64,000 bases of DNA from the NCBI RefSeq assembly GCF_016859125.1, contig NZ_CP069338.1:11287501-11351500 (forward strand), read 5' to 3'. The position numbers and the translations under genes were made by a program. The DNA comes from Archangium violaceum (lineage in GTDB: Bacteria > Myxococcota > Myxococcia > Myxococcales > Myxococcaceae). The notes below the pieces were generated by a model, which did no database searches, had not been told where the DNA came from, and was given only the letters and a program-made list of their open reading frames with translations. Shown piece by piece: positions 16,873 through 26,578 of this stretch (its first letter is position 1; every line of letters begins with the position of its first letter).

Positions 16873-19035
16873 ATGCTGTCTTCTCGCGTGGCCTCCCTGG
16901 CCGCGATCGCCACCGTTGTGTCCGCTGTTCCCGCTCTCGCGCAGTCCTCAGGGGAGAGCGCTCCCACTCCTCCCGAACAGGCCGCTCCCGCCGCCTCCGA
17001 GCAGGCTGTTGCCGAGCCGGAGGCCCCCGCCTCCATGCAGACGACGGTGACGGCACGACGGCCCTTCACGGCGGCTTCGTCGTCCACGGTGCGGGATCAG
17101 GACTTCCTGCTGCGTCCCCGCCCCCGCCCGGCGGACATCCTCCAGGTGGTACCCGGCCTCTACACCGTGCAGCACGCGGGCGGCGGCAAGGCCAACCAGT
17201 ACTTCCTGCGCGGCTTCGACGCGGACCACGGCACGGACGTGGCGCTCTTCGTGGACGGCGTCCCCGTCAACATGGTGAGCCACGGGCACGGTCAGGGCTA
17301 CGCGGACCTCAATTGGATCATCCCCGAGCTCATCGAGCGCGTGGAGGTGCGCAAGGGTCCGTACTTCGCGCAGGACGGAGACTTCGCCACCGCGGGCGCG
17401 GTGAACCTGGTGACGCGCCGCAACTTCGAGTCCAGTCAGCTCACGTTGGGCGGCGGCTCGTTCGACACCTGGCGCGGGATGTTCATCGCCGCCCCGGACG
17501 TGGAGGGGTGGAGCCCCGTGGTGGCCGGGCAGGTGTACGGCACCAACGGGCCCTTCCTCAATCCCGAGCGCCTGGAGCGCTACAGCCTCTTCACCAAGGT
17601 GACGCGCGATCTGTCGGCTCGCTCCTCGCTGTCGCTGGCGATCACCTCGTACGGCAGCGGCTGGAACGCGAGTGGCCAGATTCCCCTGCGCGCGGTGAAC
17701 GCCGGCCTGATGGACCGCTTCGGGAGCGTGAACGACGCCGAGGGCGGCAACTCGCAACGCCACAGCGCCTACGCCACCTGGCGCACCCTCACCCGCGACG
17801 ACGGCGAGGTGAACATCATGGCGTACGGCGTGCAGTACCGGCTCAACCTCTACTCCGACTTCACCTTCTTCAGCCGGGATCCGGTGAACGGGGACATGAT
17901 CGAGCAGAACGATCGGCGCACGGTGCTCGGCTTCAACGCCAGCTACCGCTTCCGGCGCCAGTGGGCCGGCATCACCTTCGACACCCTGGTCGGCACGCAG
18001 CTGCGCAGTGACAGCATCGAGAACGGCCTGAGCTACGACAAGGCTCGTGAGCGGCTGGAGACCGTGGTGGACGCGAGCATCCGCGAGAGCAGCCTCGGGG
18101 TGTACGCTCAAGAGGACATCGTCTTCACCCCCTGGCTGCGGGCGGTGCTCGGCCTGCGCGCGGACTCCTTCGGCTTCGACGTGAACGACCACCGGGAGGA
18201 CCTGTCCTCGCTCGACACGAAGACCTCGGGCGTGCGGCAGGCCTCGCTCCTCTCGCCCAAGGCGAGCCTCGTCGTCAGCCCGCTCCCCAGCACCGAGCTG
18301 TACGTCAACTTCGGCGATGGCTTCCACTCCAACGACGCGCGCGGCGTGGTGCGCCAGCCGGATCCCGTGACGCCGCTCACGAAGGCCCGGGGGTACGAGC
18401 TCGGCGCGCGCACGCGGTTGTTCGATCGGTTGGATCTCGCGGGCTCGGTGTTCCGGCTCGACCTGGACAGCGAGCTCGTCTGGGTGGGCGACGAGGGCTC
18501 CACCGAAGCCCGCGGCGCCACCCGCCGCCAGGGCCTGGAGGCCGAGGCTCGTCTGAAGGTGCTCCCGTGGCTCTTCGCCGACGCGGACGCCACCTTCACG
18601 CGCGCCACCTACGTGCAGAACGCCGGCAACGGTGACGCGGTGGCGCTCGCCCCCACGCTCATCCTGTCCGGCGGCGTGTCCGCGCGTCACCCGATCGGCA
18701 TCTACGGTCGGCTCGGGGTGCTGCACCTGGGCGACCGCCCGGCCACCGAGGACGGCTTGCTCACCGCCGAGGGCTTCACCCGCGTGGACGCGACGCTGGG
18801 CTACCGGGGCTCCTTCTACGAGGTGAACCTGAGCGTGCAGAACCTGCTCGACACCGTCTGGCGCGAGGCCCAGTTCGCCAACGTCTCGCGGTTGCCCTCC
18901 GAGACGAGCCCCTCGAGCTGCCCCGTGGGCACCCGCCCCGCGGGCGAGGCCGATGCCTTCGAGGGGTGTGAGGACGTCCACTTCACCCCCGGCGCGCCCT
19001 TCAATGCCCAGGCCAGCGTGAGCTTCTTCTTCTGA
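16873..19035 (+). CDS. TonB-dependent outer-membrane receptor
   Basis: A 720-residue receptor. A signal peptide ends at ...VSAVPALAQ (about residue 24). A Pro/Ala-rich spacer leads to the plug domain (RPADILQVVPGLYTVQHAGG, DVALFVDGVPVNMVSHGHGQ, IERVEVRKGPYFAQDGDFAT, GAVNLVT). The 22-strand barrel ends in VSFFF, the aromatic C-terminus needed for BamA. A TonB box is not obvious. The substrate is unknown. The SHGHGQ loop in the plug and the upstream His-rich protein point to a metal or metal-chelate, as inference. No exbB, exbD or tonB nearby. Confidence 0.9.
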   Translation: MLSSRVASLAAIATVVSAVPALAQSSGESAPTPPEQAAPAASEQAVAEPEAPASMQTTVTARRPFTAASSSTVRDQDFLLRPRPRPADILQVVPGLYTVQHAGGGKANQYFLRGFDADHGTDVALFVDGVPVNMVSHGHGQGYADLNWIIPELIERVEVRKGPYFAQDGDFATAGAVNLVTRRNFESSQLTLGGGSFDTWRGMFIAAPDVEGWSPVVAGQVYGTNGPFLNPERLERYSLFTKVTRDLSARSSLSLAITSYGSGWNASGQIPLRAVNAGLMDRFGSVNDAEGGNSQRHSAYATWRTLTRDDGEVNIMAYGVQYRLNLYSDFTFFSRDPVNGDMIEQNDRRTVLGFNASYRFRRQWAGITFDTLVGTQLRSDSIENGLSYDKARERLETVVDASIRESSLGVYAQEDIVFTPWLRAVLGLRADSFGFDVNDHREDLSSLDTKTSGVRQASLLSPKASLVVSPLPSTELYVNFGDGFHSNDARGVVRQPDPVTPLTKARGYELGARTRLFDRLDLAGSVFRLDLDSELVWVGDEGSTEARGATRRQGLEAEARLKVLPWLFADADATFTRATYVQNAGNGDAVALAPTLILSGGVSARHPIGIYGRLGVLHLGDRPATEDGLLTAEGFTRVDATLGYRGSFYEVNLSVQNLLDTVWREAQFANVSRLPSETSPSSCPVGTRPAGEADAFEGCEDVHFTPGAPFNAQASVSFFF

Positions 19036-19052
19036 CAGCCCGGCACGGGCGG

Positions 19053-19071
19053 CCCGGTGCTACGCCACCGG
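19053..19071 (+). terminator. Possible weak terminator after the receptor gene
   Basis: CCGGTG and CACCGG pair around a short loop, 18 bases after the receptor stop. There is no T run. The remainder of 19072-19331 holds nothing recognisable. Confidence 0.3.
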
Positions 19072-19331
19072 CCGGGACTTCGCGTTGGGTGGGCCGCGTT
19101 TCACACGCGAGTCCAGCCCGTTCGCGAAGTTCCCGGCCCGTCCGGGTCGCGAGCTCCGGCCCTGGCGTGTCGGCCATTCGTGGTCGGCCCGGTATGACAC
19201 GGTTGTCAGGGGAGTCTCAGTCCTTCGCGTGCGTGGGAACGTCCCTTCGGGGGCCTGGCGCGTGAAACCAGCGTCTTCGCGCCCGGAACATGTCTTGCTT
19301 CAACCCGGACCCCATTCATCCGGAGGATGGC

Positions 19332-20801
19332 ATGACACGCAGGTTCCTGGTCACGTGGCTGACAGCACTGATGCTGGCGGGCTGTGGTGGTTCCATGGGG
19401 GGCGGCGATCCCGTAGGCGGGCCCGGGGGAGGAGCGCCTCCGGTGGGCGGAGCTCCTCCCGCGGGGGACGTGGGAGGAACGCCAGGAGGTGCACAGGACA
19501 TGGCGCTGGCGCGGCGGAAGATCGCCGTTGGCATCGTGCCGGCTCCAGAGGACTTCGTCGTCGAGGGGCTCTATTCGGAGCACGACCTTCCCCTGGACGG
19601 CGCTCCCTGTGAGCAGGTGCTGTGCCTGCGCACGGCGACGGGCATCGCGACGGCCCTCGATACGGGCCGCCAGGAAGTGTTCGTGCAGGTGGGATTCTCT
19701 TCCAACGTGGACCCCACCACCTTCCGCCGCAAGCCGCTCGACGTGGCGCTGGTCATCGATCGCTCCGGCTCCATGCATGGGGAGCCGCTCGAGGCGGTGA
19801 AGGAAGCGGCGCGCAGGCTGGTGGCGAAGCTGGACGAGAACGACACCTTCTCGCTGGTCGTCTTCGATGATGGCGCCCTGACGCTGGTGGAGCAGACCCC
19901 CGTGAACGATCGCGAGGCACTGCTGCGCGTCATCGACACCATCCAGGACGCCGGCAGTACCTGCATCGAGTGCGGCTTGAAGGCGGGTTTCAATCAGCTC
20001 GCCACGCGGGGAACGGACGCTACACGCGCCCGCCGCCTGTTCCTCTTCACGGATGCGATGCCCAACGTGGGCATGACGGGAGATGGCGAGTTCATGGAGT
20101 TGCTGCGCTCCAACTCCAGCGAGGGCCGGGACACGACCGTCTTCGGCGTGAACATCGCGTTCTCGCAGAGCCTCGTCACGGCCATCTCCGCCGTACGCGG
20201 GGCGAACTCCTTCTACCTGAGCAATCCCGAGCGGACGCGGACGATCTTCGACGAGGACTTCGACTACCTGGTGACGCCCATCGCGTATGACTTGAAGATG
20301 GCGCTCACCCCGGCCGAGGGCTTCGAGGTGGAGGCGGTGTACGGCCTGCCGGGCGTGGAGCCAGGGGCGAGCCAGGCGGAGATGGTGGTGTCCACGGTGT
20401 TCCTCTCCCGGCGGCGCGGCGCCATCCTCGCGCGCCTCTCGCGTGTCGAGGACATCGCCCCCGCCCAATCCGTGATGACGGGGAACCTGTCCTTCCAGGC
20501 CACGGGAGGAGGCGAGTCCCGCACCACCCTGACGGCGAGCTACGAGGGCAGCGAGCCGCTCGCCTCCACGGAGGCGTGGTACTCGCAGCGCTCGGTGCGC
20601 AAGGCGGTGGCCTTGACGAACTTCGTCCTGGGCGCCCGCTCCGCGTGCGAGCTGTGGATGAAGGGCGAGAAGACCGCGGCCCGCCAGCTGGCGGACCGGA
20701 CGGCGGCCCTGCTGCAAGCGGAGGCGGACAGGATGGACGACGCGCCGCTGCGCACCGAGGCGGAGCTCGCGTTCAAGCTGGCCTCGCTGATGGTTCCCTG
20801 A
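19332..20801 (+). CDS. VWA-domain lipoprotein
   Basis: A 489-residue lipoprotein with lipobox LAGC (Cys18), then a Gly/Pro-rich linker (20-55). The von Willebrand A domain (about 137-310) has a complete MIDAS: DRSGSMHG with Asp143, Ser145, Ser147, and SSEGRDTTVFGVNI later. The C-terminal portion resembles the tail of Ca-activated-channel-like or VIT-VWA proteins, with no VIT domain seen. It probably binds a protein partner at the cell surface or in the periplasm through a metal ion. The ATG at 19332 follows GGAGGA and is preferred over one 42 bases upstream. Confidence 0.85.
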   Translation: MTRRFLVTWLTALMLAGCGGSMGGGDPVGGPGGGAPPVGGAPPAGDVGGTPGGAQDMALARRKIAVGIVPAPEDFVVEGLYSEHDLPLDGAPCEQVLCLRTATGIATALDTGRQEVFVQVGFSSNVDPTTFRRKPLDVALVIDRSGSMHGEPLEAVKEAARRLVAKLDENDTFSLVVFDDGALTLVEQTPVNDREALLRVIDTIQDAGSTCIECGLKAGFNQLATRGTDATRARRLFLFTDAMPNVGMTGDGEFMELLRSNSSEGRDTTVFGVNIAFSQSLVTAISAVRGANSFYLSNPERTRTIFDEDFDYLVTPIAYDLKMALTPAEGFEVEAVYGLPGVEPGASQAEMVVSTVFLSRRRGAILARLSRVEDIAPAQSVMTGNLSFQATGGGESRTTLTASYEGSEPLASTEAWYSQRSVRKAVALTNFVLGARSACELWMKGEKTAARQLADRTAALLQAEADRMDDAPLRTEAELAFKLASLMVP

Positions 20802-20882
20802 GCCCGGTGACACTTCCGGCCGGCCGCGGTGTTCCATCGTCCGCGGCCGGTGCGCCCGGCCAGAACTCCAGGGAGTCAGCGG

Positions 20883-21632
20883 ATGGATATCGGAACTCGA
20901 GGGCTGTGGGTGGGACTGTCGTTGCTGGTAATGGCCTTGACCGGCTGCGGTGCGCTCGGGCCCCAGGTGCAGGGCAGCGGCAAGCTGGTGCAGGAGGAGC
21001 GGCAGGCCTCCGACTTCGAGCGGCTCGACGTGAATGACGGCATCGAGCTCACGGTGGTGGTGGACCCGGCCCAGCCGCGAAAGGTGCGCGTGGTGGGGGA
21101 TGACAACCTGGTGGCGCTGCTACGGACGGAGAAGGCGGGGACGGACAGCCTCTTCATCCACTTCCGCTCGGAGGACGTGGGCAGCTGGAGCTCCAGCAAT
21201 CCCCTGCGCGTGGAGGTGACGATGCCGAAGCTCGAGGCCGTCACCCGCTCGGGGGGTGGCACCGTGGACGTGAGCGGCAGTGTCGTCTCCCCCGAGCTCT
21301 TCACGCTGGAGGCGTCCGGTGGCGGCACGGTGAGGCTGCGGGGCCTCGACACCGCGTCCTTCAAGTTGGACATGAGCGGAGGGGGTGACGTGACGGTGGA
21401 AGGGCATGCCACCGAGGTGACGAGCAAGACGTCCGGGGGGGTCGAGCTGCGGGCTCGCGAGCTCTCGACCCAGGTGGCCACGCTCTCCACCAGCGGCGGT
21501 GGCTCCACGGAGATGCGGGTCTCGGACTCCCTGCGCGTGGCGGCCTCCGGCGGCGGTGAGGTGCGCATCATCGGCAGGCCCACGGTGCACCAGGAGGATC
21601 TCAGCGGCGGCGCGACGCTCTCCTTCGAGTAG
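20883..21632 (+). CDS. DUF2807-type (head GIN domain) lipoprotein
   Basis: A 249-residue lipoprotein with lipobox LTGC (Cys at about 22). From residue 35 it has the DUF2807 layout: FERLDVNDGIELTVVVDP, then repeated beta turns with Gly clusters (TRSGGGTVDVSG, LEASGGGTVRLRG, LDMSGGGDVTVEG, LSTSGGGSTEMRV), predicting a right-handed beta-helix. The function of the family is not known; adhesion has been proposed. GGGAG lies ahead of the ATG. It follows the VWA lipoprotein in the same direction by 81 bp, so the two may be co-expressed surface proteins. Confidence 0.85.
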   Translation: MDIGTRGLWVGLSLLVMALTGCGALGPQVQGSGKLVQEERQASDFERLDVNDGIELTVVVDPAQPRKVRVVGDDNLVALLRTEKAGTDSLFIHFRSEDVGSWSSSNPLRVEVTMPKLEAVTRSGGGTVDVSGSVVSPELFTLEASGGGTVRLRGLDTASFKLDMSGGGDVTVEGHATEVTSKTSGGVELRARELSTQVATLSTSGGGSTEMRVSDSLRVAASGGGEVRIIGRPTVHQEDLSGGATLSFE

Positions 21633-21653
21633 CCTCCCGGGGTGGGTCGTGGC

Positions 21654-22499
21654 TCAGCGGCTGGCCTTCGCCGCCTCGAGCGTGTTGCGCATCAGCATGG
21701 CGATGGTCATCGGACCCACCCCGCCTGGCACCGGCGTGATGAACGAGGCCCGCTCCTTCGCCGCCGCGAACGCCACGTCCCCCTTCAGCTTCCCGTCCGG
21801 CATCCGGTTCATGCCGACGTCGATCACCACCGCCCCCGGCTTGATCCACTCACCCTGGACGAGCTCGGGCACTCCCACGGCCACCACCAGGATGTCCGCG
21901 GTCGCCACCTCGGCCGCCAGGTTGCTCTTGCGGTGGCACATCGTCACCGTCGCGTCCGCCGCCAGCAGCATCAGCGCCATCGGCCTGCCCACGATGTTGC
22001 TGCGCCCCACCACCACCGCCTTCTTCCCCGAGGGAGCGCAGCCCACCTCGTCCAGCAGCCGCATCACCCCGAGCGGCGTGCACGGCCTCATCCCCGGCCT
22101 GCCCAGCGACAGCCTGCCCGCGTTCACCGGGTGGAAGCCATCCACGTCCTTCTCCGGCTCCACCGCCGAGATGATCCGCTCCGCGTCGATGTGCTTCGGC
22201 AGCGGCAGCTGCACCAGGACGCCGTGCACCTCGGGATCCGCGTTCAGCTTGCCCACCAGCGACAGCAGCTCGTCCTGGGTGATGTTCTCGTCCAGGTGCA
22301 CTTCCCAGGAGTTGAAGCCCACCTCCTCCGCCGCCTTCTTCTTCCCCGTGACGTAGATCCTCGAGGCGGGATCCTCTCCCACACGGACCACCGCCAGCCC
22401 AGGTACCAGGCCGCGCTCGGCCTTCAATTTCTCCACCTCCCCCTTCACCTCCGCCCGTACCCGCGCCGCCACCGTCTTTCCGTCGATCAACTGGGCCAT
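21654..22499 (-). CDS. folD: Methylenetetrahydrofolate dehydrogenase/cyclohydrolase
   Basis: A 281-residue bifunctional enzyme interconverting 5,10-methylene-THF, methenyl-THF and 10-formyl-THF with NADP. Tyr49 and Lys53 in [13 protein letters not shown] are the catalytic pair. The signatures [26 protein letters not shown] and [17 protein letters not shown] are complete. The start is ATG 22499 (MAQLIDGK); an upstream in-frame ATG would add non-conserved sequence. With gcvTHP and metF it completes the one-carbon set in this region. Confidence 0.97.
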   Translation of the reverse strand: MAQLIDGKTVAARVRAEVKGEVEKLKAERGLVPGLAVVRVGEDPASRIYVTGKKKAAEEVGFNSWEVHLDENITQDELLSLVGKLNADPEVHGVLVQLPLPKHIDAERIISAVEPEKDVDGFHPVNAGRLSLGRPGMRPCTPLGVMRLLDEVGCAPSGKKAVVVGRSNIVGRPMALMLLAADATVTMCHRKSNLAAEVATADILVVAVGVPELVQGEWIKPGAVVIDVGMNRMPDGKLKGDVAFAAAKERASFITPVPGGVGPMTIAMLMRNTLEAAKASR

Positions 22500-22551
22500 A
22501 GCAGGGCGGACTCTATGCGAAACTCCCTCCTGGCAAGGGAGTGATGCACGC

Positions 22552-23328
22552 GTGGCACCTGGAAAAGTCCTCGGAGCGATGCTTGGACTCGCCGTCGGTC
22601 TACTGATTGGTGGACCCCTGGCCATCGTCCTGCTCGTCATCGCCGGGCTCCTGGTCGGCCATCAGGTCGACGAGCTCCATGTCCTCCCCTCCGACGCGGC
22701 CGGCCAGGGAGAGCCCGTCACCCGCTCGTCCCTGGAGATCGCCGCCCAGGACCACTTCGCGCGCCACCTGTGCGCCCTCTTCATCGAGGTGGCTCGCGCC
22801 GATGGCGACGTGGTGCGCGATGAGGTGCGCGTGGTGCGCGAGTACTTCGCCGATCAGCTCAAGTACGGCCCCGAGGCACTCGGGCTGGTGCGCCGCTACC
22901 TCAAGGAGCACCTCGCCCGCCCTCCTTCTCTCGAGGACTCCGCCGCCGCCTGTCGCGAGGAGCTCCCCACCTCCGAGCGACTGCTGCTGCTCGATGCCCT
23001 CTACGGCCTCGCGCTCGTCGACGGCCACCTGCAGCGCGCCGAGCAGGACACGCTGCGCCGGGTCGCCCAGGGGCTGGGGCTCACCGAGGAGGACCTCCGA
23101 TCCGTCACCGCACGTCACTTCGGGGATGGCGAGGCCCACTACGCCCGGCTCGGCCTCACCGCCGACGCCAGCGACGCGGACGTGAAGCGCGCCTACCGTC
23201 AGCTCGCCGCCACCCACCACCCGGATCGTGTCGCCCACCTCGGGCAGGGAGCGGTCGAACAGGCGTCCCGCCGCTTCCAGGAGATCCGGGAGTCCTACGA
23301 GGAGATCCGCCGCCTACGCGGTTTGTGA
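22552..23328 (+). CDS. DjlA-like membrane-anchored J-domain co-chaperone
   Basis: A 258-residue protein with three parts. An N-terminal transmembrane segment ([16 protein letters not shown] and [14 protein letters not shown], about 5-36) comes first. A TerB-like helical domain (about 68-185; [37 protein letters not shown]) follows. A C-terminal J domain (about 195-258) has His-Pro-Asp at 223-225, the motif that stimulates DnaK. This order matches DjlA. The start is GTG 22552. It overlaps or nearly overlaps the histidine kinase gene downstream. Confidence 0.85.
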   Translation: MAPGKVLGAMLGLAVGLLIGGPLAIVLLVIAGLLVGHQVDELHVLPSDAAGQGEPVTRSSLEIAAQDHFARHLCALFIEVARADGDVVRDEVRVVREYFADQLKYGPEALGLVRRYLKEHLARPPSLEDSAAACREELPTSERLLLLDALYGLALVDGHLQRAEQDTLRRVAQGLGLTEEDLRSVTARHFGDGEAHYARLGLTADASDADVKRAYRQLAATHHPDRVAHLGQGAVEQASRRFQEIRESYEEIRRLRGL

Positions 23329-23393
23329 GCCACCCGACGGCCCGGAAGAACTTCACCGTTCATGGGCATGTTGTGGGGAGGGAGAATCCGGGT

Positions 23394-24971
23394 GTGGAGA
23401 AGCCAGACAGGAGCTTCGAGGAACAGCGTTTCAGCGCCTTCTTCCATCAGGCGCTCGTGGGAATCGCCCACACGGATCTGAGCGGGCGCTTCGTGCTGGT
23501 GAACCAGCGCTACTGTGAAATCGTCGGCCGGACCCAGGAGGAACTGCTGAACCTGCGCATGCAGGACCTCACCCATCCGGATGACGTTGGGGGAAACCTC
23601 GAGCTGTTCCAACGGACCACCCAGGGGGGTCCGCCGTTCATCATCGAGAAGCGCTACCTGCGGCCCGACGGCTCCATCGTCTGGGTGAACAACTCCGTGT
23701 CGGCGCTCATGAACGCGGAGGGGAGAGCCCACCTCCTCATGGCCATCACGCAGGACATCTCCGAGCGCAAGCGCTCCGAGACACAGCTGCGCTTCCTGTC
23801 GGATGCGAGCCGGCTCCTCTCCGAGTGGCCCGAGGACGCGGTGCGGGTCCTCCAGGGCCTCACGCGGCTGGCCACCGCCTCCGTGGCGACGATGTGCCTG
23901 GCGGAGCTCGTGCGGCCGGACGGAAGCCCGTGCCACGTGGCGGTCGCCCACCGCGACTCCTCCCAGGAGTCCCTCCTCCAGCAGGTGATGAAGTCCCCCT
24001 CCTCTCCCGGCTCCCCGCTCCACCCGGTGCTCCAGACCGGGGAAGCCCGGTTGGACACACATCTCGCGCCAGAACAGCTGGCCGCCCTCCGCGCGCTCGG
24101 TGCGCACTCGGCCATGGCCGTGCCGCTGAAGGCACGAGGCCGGGTGCTGGGCATCCTCTTCTTCGGCACGAGCGAGCCGGGCCAGCGCTACGCCCCGGAC
24201 GATCTGGCCATGGCCCAGGAGCTCGCGCACCGGACGGTGGCCACGCTGGAGAACGCCCGGCTCTTCCGGGAGGCGCAGGAGGCGATCCAACTGCGCGACG
24301 AGTTCCTCTCGGTCGCCTCGCACGAGCTGCGCACGCCCCTGGTGTCCCTCTCGCTGCAGCTCGAGCTCGTCCACCGGGTGTTGAACGAGGAGTCGCGCCG
24401 GCAGGTCGAGAACAGGTTCTTCGTCGTCCGGCGCCAGCTGGGCCGGCTCTCCTCGCTCGTGAACGACCTGCTCGACGTGAGCAACATCTCCGCCGGGAAG
24501 CTGGAGCTGGAGCTGGCGGACGTGGACCTCGTCCAACTGACGCGCGACGTCCTCGAGCGGATGCACGTCGTCTTCGAACAGAACGGGTGTGCGGTCACCC
24601 TGCACGCGCCCTCCGAGCCCCTCCGGGGACAATGGGACGCGGCGCGGCTCGAGCAGGTGCTCATCAACCTGCTCGGCAACGCGACCCGGTATGGGCAGGG
24701 CCGACCCATCGTCGTGAACATCCGCGCCGACAATGACCGGGCCTGGCTGAGCGTCCGTGACGAGGGGATCGGCATCGCGCCGGAGGATCTCCCTCGCATC
24801 TTCGACCGCTTCGAGCGTGCCGTGTCGCGGCGCCACTACGGGGGCCTGGGGCTCGGGCTCTACATCACCCGACAGATCGTCGAGTCCCTCGGAGGACAGG
24901 TGCGAGTGGAGAGCGAGCCGGGGCAAGGCTCTCTGTTCGAGGTGTTCCTGCCCCGCACCGCGCTACGCTAG
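23394..24971 (+). CDS. PAS-GAF hybrid sensor histidine kinase, orphan
   Basis: A soluble kinase of 525 residues from GTG 23394 (SD GGGAGGGAG), or 548 from GTG 23325, which overlaps the preceding stop in GTGA. Numbered from the longer start: PAS at about 32-150 (FSAFFHQALVGIAHTDLSGR), GAF at about 155-312, and HisKA with phospho-His333 in ASHELRTPL. The HATPase domain has N-box INLLGNATRYG, DEGIGIAPEDLP and GLGLGLYITRQIV. There are no membrane helices, so the signal is cytoplasmic. No response regulator is adjacent. The next gene, of unknown function, follows within 4 bases. Confidence 0.9.
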   Translation: MEKPDRSFEEQRFSAFFHQALVGIAHTDLSGRFVLVNQRYCEIVGRTQEELLNLRMQDLTHPDDVGGNLELFQRTTQGGPPFIIEKRYLRPDGSIVWVNNSVSALMNAEGRAHLLMAITQDISERKRSETQLRFLSDASRLLSEWPEDAVRVLQGLTRLATASVATMCLAELVRPDGSPCHVAVAHRDSSQESLLQQVMKSPSSPGSPLHPVLQTGEARLDTHLAPEQLAALRALGAHSAMAVPLKARGRVLGILFFGTSEPGQRYAPDDLAMAQELAHRTVATLENARLFREAQEAIQLRDEFLSVASHELRTPLVSLSLQLELVHRVLNEESRRQVENRFFVVRRQLGRLSSLVNDLLDVSNISAGKLELELADVDLVQLTRDVLERMHVVFEQNGCAVTLHAPSEPLRGQWDAARLEQVLINLLGNATRYGQGRPIVVNIRADNDRAWLSVRDEGIGIAPEDLPRIFDRFERAVSRRHYGGLGLGLYITRQIVESLGGQVRVESEPGQGSLFEVFLPRTALR

Positions 24972-24975
24972 GACC

Positions 24976-25803
24976 ATGCCAGATCATTCCACCATCCAGG
25001 TGCAGCTCTTCGATGCCACGACGGGCCAGCCCATCGGCCAGGCGGAGCTGCCCGTGGGCAACCTCCCCCAGAACTTCGAGGGGGCGACCACGCTGCGGAT
25101 CGGAGACAAGACCTACTCGGTCGTCTCCGCCTCCCCCATGACCGCCCGGGAGTTCCGCGCCAGCGGCAAGCTGCGGCTCGAGATGCGGGAGGTGAGGATC
25201 TCCAAGGTGAGCCCGCGCGAGGTGCTCTACTCGCTTCCCTCGATCGCCGAGGAGATTCCCCCCATCGAGGAGGGCTCGACGAAGCTCGGCAAGCAGGTGC
25301 TCGAGCTGCACGAGGACGACTGGCGGCAGATCGAGCTCGTGGCGATCACGCTCCAGAGCGCCATCGAGGTGGACCTGAGGGCCATCGAGCGGATCCACAC
25401 CCAGCACCGCAAGAGCCCCGGCTTCGACGCGCTCTACCTCCGCAAGGAGGTGCCCCTGCCCCTGCATGGGACGTGGATCACCCAGGCCAACCTGCGGAGC
25501 GCCCTGGGAGAGCGCGCGACGTGGCTCGAGGGGCTCGCGTTCCGGGGCGTGGCGGGGCTGGTCGCGGGAGGCTTCGCAGTGAAGCTGCCCTCGGGCCTCG
25601 CGCTGTACGGCGTGCAGCGGGAGGGCCGCGTCACCGCGCTGGGCCTCCACCGCAAGCAGGCCGGGGCGGGCCTCGAGGGGGATGCCTCCCTGCTGGCGAC
25701 ACTCGCCACCCAACATCAGCTCTGCATCGTCGACTGGTGCCGCGTGCGGCAGATCCCTCCCTCCGCGCAGCGCTTCCAGGCCTGGCTGTCCGGCCAGGAT
25801 TGA
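24976..25803 (+). CDS. Hypothetical protein downstream of the histidine kinase
   Basis: A 275-residue soluble protein that I do not recognise. The first 90 residues look beta-rich (STIQVQLFDATTGQPIGQAE, LRIGDKTYSVVSASPMTA). A central part has LEDDWRQIE-like acidic residues, and the C-terminal 130 residues (HGTWITQANLRSAL...LYGVQREGRVTALGL) seem a separate alpha/beta domain. No catalytic motif, signal peptide or membrane helix is visible. It begins four bases after the kinase stop with no Shine-Dalgarno sequence; TACGCT at 24964-24969 lies six bases before the ATG and could drive a leaderless message. Confidence 0.65.
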   Translation: MPDHSTIQVQLFDATTGQPIGQAELPVGNLPQNFEGATTLRIGDKTYSVVSASPMTAREFRASGKLRLEMREVRISKVSPREVLYSLPSIAEEIPPIEEGSTKLGKQVLELHEDDWRQIELVAITLQSAIEVDLRAIERIHTQHRKSPGFDALYLRKEVPLPLHGTWITQANLRSALGERATWLEGLAFRGVAGLVAGGFAVKLPSGLALYGVQREGRVTALGLHRKQAGAGLEGDASLLATLATQHQLCIVDWCRVRQIPPSAQRFQAWLSGQD

Positions 25804-25861
25804 GCCGGGGGATACGAAACCGGGTTGAACCCCGGCCCGCTCTGTCGCATTACAAGTCCAT

Positions 25862-26542
25862 ATGAGCGACCGCGGCTCCCCCAAGAAGAAGAGCGAGAGC
25901 TTCAACAATCCCTTCAAGGCAGCTCTCGCGGACCTCAAGAAGAAGCAGGCCGAGCCGCCCAAGAAGCCCCAGGCGCCTCCCCCGCCCCCCAAGCCCTCCA
26001 AATCCAAGCGCCAGGAGGAGGACGACATGTCCCTCTTCCTCTCCGCCATGGACGGCGTGGAGCAGCTCACCAACCGCGGCGAGCCACCCGCTCCCAACCC
26101 CCGTCTGCCGGAGATCATCGACGAGAACGCCGAGGCCCTCGCCGAGCTCGCCGAGCTCGTGGCCGGCCAGGGGGAATTCGATGTCTCCGACACCGATGAG
26201 TACATCCAGGGCGCCGCTCCTGGCATCGATGCCCGGCTGCTGCGCTCCCTGCGCCGCGGCGACTTCTCCGTCCAGGGCCGTCTGGATCTCCACGGCATGA
26301 CCCAGGCCGAGGCCAGGGAGGCCGTGAACCGGTTCCTCTCCGACAGCCGCCGCACCGGCAAGCGCTGCGTGCTCATCGTCCACGGGCGGGGGCTCAACTC
26401 CAAGGACCAGATCCCCGTCCTCAAGGAGAGCCTCCGGGGATGGCTGAGCCAGAAGAGCATCGGCAAGACGGTGCTGGCGTTCGCTACCGCACGTCCCCAG
26501 GACGGGGGCACGGGCGCCGTCTACGTGCTGCTGCGCCGGTAG
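25862..26542 (+). CDS. Smr-domain protein
   Basis: A 226-residue protein with a C-terminal Smr domain (about 140-226): LDLHGMTQAEAREAVNRFL, CVLIVHGRGLNS, then VLAFATARPQDGGTGAVYV. LDLHG and HGRG are the two signature motifs of MutS2-type Smr endonuclease or nucleic-acid-binding domains. The N-terminus (1-60) is Lys/Pro-rich and probably disordered (KKKQAEPPKKPQAPPPPPKP). It is a stand-alone Smr protein rather than MutS2. A role in nicking branched DNA or in ribosome rescue is possible but unproven. Confidence 0.87.
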   Translation: MSDRGSPKKKSESFNNPFKAALADLKKKQAEPPKKPQAPPPPPKPSKSKRQEEDDMSLFLSAMDGVEQLTNRGEPPAPNPRLPEIIDENAEALAELAELVAGQGEFDVSDTDEYIQGAAPGIDARLLRSLRRGDFSVQGRLDLHGMTQAEAREAVNRFLSDSRRTGKRCVLIVHGRGLNSKDQIPVLKESLRGWLSQKSIGKTVLAFATARPQDGGTGAVYVLLRR

Positions 26543-26578
26543 CTGGACGCCTGGGCGGCACTGTGCATACATGCCGCC

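Noticed and set aside
15303-17087. A 594-codon minus-strand frame across the hydrolase, His-rich and receptor genes
   Set aside because: It spans three plausible plus-strand genes and their gaps and has no domain. High GC keeps the frame open.
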